From Melanocharis versteri (taxonomy: Eukaryota; Chordata; Aves; Passeriformes; Melanocharitidae), in assembly GCA_013397845.1 (NCBI GenBank), contig VZTG01000491.1, positions 394 to 64,393 of the forward strand: DNA of 64,000 nt, given 5' to 3'. Under the pieces are notes generated by a model that was given only the letters and a program-made list of their open reading frames with translations, ran no database searches and had not been told where the DNA came from. The position numbers and the translations under genes were made by a program. The stretch's first letter is position 1; every line of letters begins with the position of its first letter. Positions 61,196-64,000 of this stretch are shown piece by piece.

Positions 61196-61440
61196 CCAGA
61201 GATGGGAACTGACGTCAGTCAAGCTACATTTTCTGATATTTCCCCAAAACGTATAGCATTTAAAACCCTTTAAAACTTAAGAGTCTTTAATTAAATTGCT
61301 TTTGATTTTGTATCAGTGCAGAATTAGTTTATTTATTCTGTGAGCCCAGCTGTTTAGCAGGGATGGATTTCGCACATAGCACCACGCGTGAGTTTTTTAA
61401 TTTGTCATTTCTCCACAAAGGCTTGCAACATTAGAAACAC
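61196..61440. promoter_or_regulatory. Candidate enhancer with a full CRE palindrome
   Basis: ACTGACGTCAGT (61208-61219) is a perfect 12-base palindrome containing the full CREB/ATF site TGACGTCA (61210-61217). About 70 bases on is TTTAATTAAA (61286-61295), a homeodomain-type palindrome, and TTTTTTAATTTGTC follows near 61394. The block is repeat-free and has no open frame. It may belong with the 60.03-60.76 kb block as one regulatory cluster. Confidence 0.35.
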
Positions 61441-63040
61441 TTTGCTCTTTGAGGTTTACATTTGTAAGCACTTGGATTCATTCACAGATGTGCTGTAAAT
61501 GCAACCAAACTAGTCCAAGGGAAGCCTGGACCTGGGGGTGTCACTCTACCTGTGGGTGGTTGAGGCTGTGCTCCCAGTCGAAGTCACTCAATTCCCATCA
61601 AAATGTGTGGATTTGGTGAATCTTGCCCGCACACTTCCTGGGCCGGATGAACAGCGGAGAGAGGAGTAATAATGTGTTTTGAAGAGTGTAATGTCCACCT
61701 GAGCACTATTTTACATGTGGGGAGTACACGAGGATGCAAAGCAGGCACAGAAGAGTTATTAACAGGTTAGCATGAGAAACATAGCGATGGCGGGCTCATC
61801 AAAAGTGAAGATGAAGGCTTTGTGTGGCAGTCTCTCTCCCTCATTCCTATCTGAGTGGATGTATCTGATGTGACACTATGCCCTAGATTTATACTGGGAT
61901 AAGGAAAACTAGCTTCCTTTCAGCTTTTTGCTGATTCCAGCAGGTGGCTAGATAGAGGGCAAAACCTAGTCATAGGTCACTGTTAAGATCAGTAGTCATG
62001 AATCAATTCCCATGATAGTTAAATTATTGAGGCAATGCGGAGAATGTCTAGGCAACAGACGGAGCTGTTCTTGACAGTTTTCTGCTTTACAAAATATGCA
62101 TCTCCTAATTTGCTGAGCCGAGGATAAATATCTGCTAATGCTGCCAGGCTTCATCCTAATTTGTCTGAACTCAGCTCTGTGCCATCACTCGAAGCTAACG
62201 GCCAGAGCTCTGCTTACACAACCCAAAGTGCTCAGTTTGAGTGCGTGTCATGCCTGAAGGCTGGAAGCTGAACACCTAAATCTTTCTGTGTCTGAGAGCC
62301 ACGTGGTAAATGCCACACACCCAGCAAGGGTGAAAGGAGAGGATGCCCCAGGAGGCGGCCGAGGGGGTCCCACGACCTTGTGGCAGTGCAGGGCCATCGA
62401 GGGGAGGAGCTGAACATGACTGTGTCATGCAGAGCAACACCTCCCGGAACCTCGGTCTGGGTTACCCAGGAACTTTTGTACCAGCACCATCCTATAGCCA
62501 TTGACACGAGCTGGTAGAGAAACCCAGCACATAAACCACTTCTAGACTTTGTTGTGGGCTGCGTGTAACACTCAGACAGCACAGTTGACCCTACATGCTT
62601 GCATTTGTTTCAATGAGTAGCATTTTTCCTGTGGATCCTTTTATTCTACATTTATCATCCTCTTACTACGTCTTAGCTGTGGCATCAGTACCACAGCCTT
62701 TTAACTGAGTTATTTGTTTCCATGTAGAGAAAACAATGATACATTTAGGGCCAAAATCAGCTTCCCAAGTCAGCTCCCAGGGACAGCACAGCAAGTCGAC
62801 AGAGATGATAGTGATGCCAAAACCCCAAAAGAACTAAGGCACACATGAAAATTCAGTGCTCATCTCCTGGCTAATGTGGGGGGAATTTAAAAGTCACCAG
62901 ATTTCTGTTTCTTTGAACATCTTTTGGACACATTTTATGGCTTAAGCTCAAGGGCTTAAAATTCCTCTCAATTTGCAATATTTGTAAGGGATTGCAAATA
63001 ATGAATTTAAAAGTTATTATGAAAATATGAACTTTATCAC
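61441..63040. other. Noncoding DNA
   Basis: Frame 62232-62582 minus (116 codons) is unrecognised. No repeat family seen. Confidence 0.55.
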
Positions 63041-63052
63041 ATCACCGGTGAT
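63041..63052. other. Perfect 12-base palindrome
   Basis: ATCACCGGTGAT is its own reverse complement. A possible dimeric factor site; no specific factor assigned. Confidence 0.4.
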
Positions 63053-63345
63053 AGACCTTTGTTGGAGTTGTAAGCTTAACTATAAGCCAAGTGACCTCAA
63101 CCTGTCTAAAGGAGAAGCACAGCCAATAGGAAAAGAGAAACAGCTTGTTTACACACAGGTAGATGAAACTATGATATATTATATCAGCTAAAAGCATATA
63201 TAAATTAACTTTTTTACAGTTTCTGTTTAAAAAGGGGAATATCACATCAGAATTTAATACACTCAAAATATTCCAACATGCAGTCTCAACACAGTCAGGC
63301 CAGTATTAAAAATCTAGGTTATTGTTTAATGCACTATAATCACGC
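63053..63345. other. AT-rich noncoding DNA
   Basis: Nothing recognised. Confidence 0.55.
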
Positions 63346-63394
63346 ATTTGTTGCTGAACTATTACTTAGGATCTCTTTTCAATCAGCAACAAAT
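63346..63394. other. Inverted repeat with perfect 12-base arms
   Basis: ATTTGTTGCTGA (63346-63357) and TCAGCAACAAAT (63383-63394) are exact inverted copies separated by 25 bases. The stem does not extend outward or inward, so it is too short for a typical pre-miRNA hairpin. Could be a repeat relic or paired protein sites. Confidence 0.5.
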
Positions 63395-64000
63395 AGATAA
63401 GCATCTTTATACATCTTCATTAAGGGCCTAGTGTGTAATGCTTATCAGGACATATATCAACACCGGAAGATTTAAAAGAGATTCAACAGATGGGCTGTAG
63501 CCACAACTACATTTTAGGTAAGTGATGTGTTTTCATGATCTTGATGAAAGTGGAACTGCTTTGAATAAGCAGAAAAGAAAGCCTAATTTTAAACAAAAAA
63601 ATTGTTAAATTGAGTTTTGGATTCACATCATATATTAAACACCATCCTAAGGTTGCTCTCTTTTTAAAACTAGCTACTGTTCTTAACCAGGTTACATCTA
63701 TTACGATAACGCATGATCGGGAGTTAGTCACAAGAGACAGGTTCACTTTCTACATCGTTTGGTCTCTGCTTTACTTATATTCTAAATCACAGAAGGTCAG
63801 ATACTGCTTGATATTCAGACACCCTGCACAGCACAAGAAAAGTGCAAAGACCCCTCTTCCCTCATGAAACTCTGGCAACTTACAGGCTAATTGTCTGTGG
63901 GTGAATTCGACACACATTGAGTCTTTTTATACCAGAACAAACTCTCACTCCAACAAATATTAAGATCCTGAAAACACTCAGATAAAGACAAATATGTAAG
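63395..64000. other. AT-rich noncoding DNA to the window edge
   Basis: Frames at 63507-63746 minus and 63610-63867 plus are short and unrecognised. No gene seen at the right edge. Confidence 0.55.

Noticed and set aside
63346..63394. Pre-microRNA hairpin
   Set aside because: The stem is only 12 bp and does not extend with mismatches, shorter than the roughly 22-bp or longer stem needed.
1..64000. Endogenous retrovirus or LTR element
   Set aside because: No paired LTRs, primer-binding site or gag/pol/env-like frames were recognised anywhere in the window.
1..64000. CRISPR array, operon or other prokaryotic system
   Set aside because: No regularly spaced repeats or dense coding; CR1 and MIR-like relics, long noncoding spans and CpG island structure indicate a vertebrate genome.

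Overview
This window is vertebrate nuclear DNA, most likely from a bird. The case rests on repeats. It carries several decayed CR1 LINE copies with avian-type 3' ends (ATTCYRTG-like tails, GGTTGGAA / TTCCAACC blocks) and typical CR1 ORF2 remnants. Overall repeat density is low, and I see no Alu, L1 or recognisable LTR element. A turtle or crocodilian is not excluded by sequence alone. There is no sign of bacterial or phage organisation: no operons, no ribosome binding sites, and only short chance reading frames (longest 207 codons, none resembling a known host protein).

Layout. The left edge (1-315) is a CpG-rich block with a GC box and a very strong G-quadruplex motif, most simply read as part of a promoter or first exon. 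Nearly everything to the right is AT-rich noncoding DNA, either a large intron or a gene desert. I could not name the gene or locus. CR1 remnants lie at 4.59-5.79 kb (minus strand, ORF2 endonuclease and reverse-transcriptase relics with the RT core missing), 21.66-21.83 kb (minus), 32.34-32.94 kb (minus, the best preserved) and 44.22-44.31 kb (plus, 3' tip only). Older, weaker repeat relics include MIR-like pieces (30.37 and 56.19 kb) and several palindromic fragments (1.4, 23.8, 27.8, 41.4 and 56.8 kb) that resemble very old dispersed sauropsid repeats.

Function, where any can be inferred, is probably regulatory. Some stretches free of repeats and rich in homeodomain-type TAAT sites look like conserved noncoding elements: 16.26-16.40, 28.72-29.33, 33.84-34.02, 53.28-53.56, 60.03-60.76 and 61.20-61.44 kb. 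Individual sites stand out: a perfect octamer and two TCF/LEF sites at 28.9-29.15 kb, full CRE palindromes at 13.2 and 61.2 kb, and a CpG cluster with an NRF1-type core at 52.5 kb that could mark a second small promoter. Conservation could not be tested here, so these calls are inferences from composition and motifs.

Three runs of N (46, 46 and 89 bases) all sit in homopolymer or simple-repeat sequence and look like assembly gaps. I did not find a convincing new biological system. The most useful leads are the candidate enhancers, the 52.5 kb CpG cluster, the internally deleted CR1 and the family of palindromic relics.
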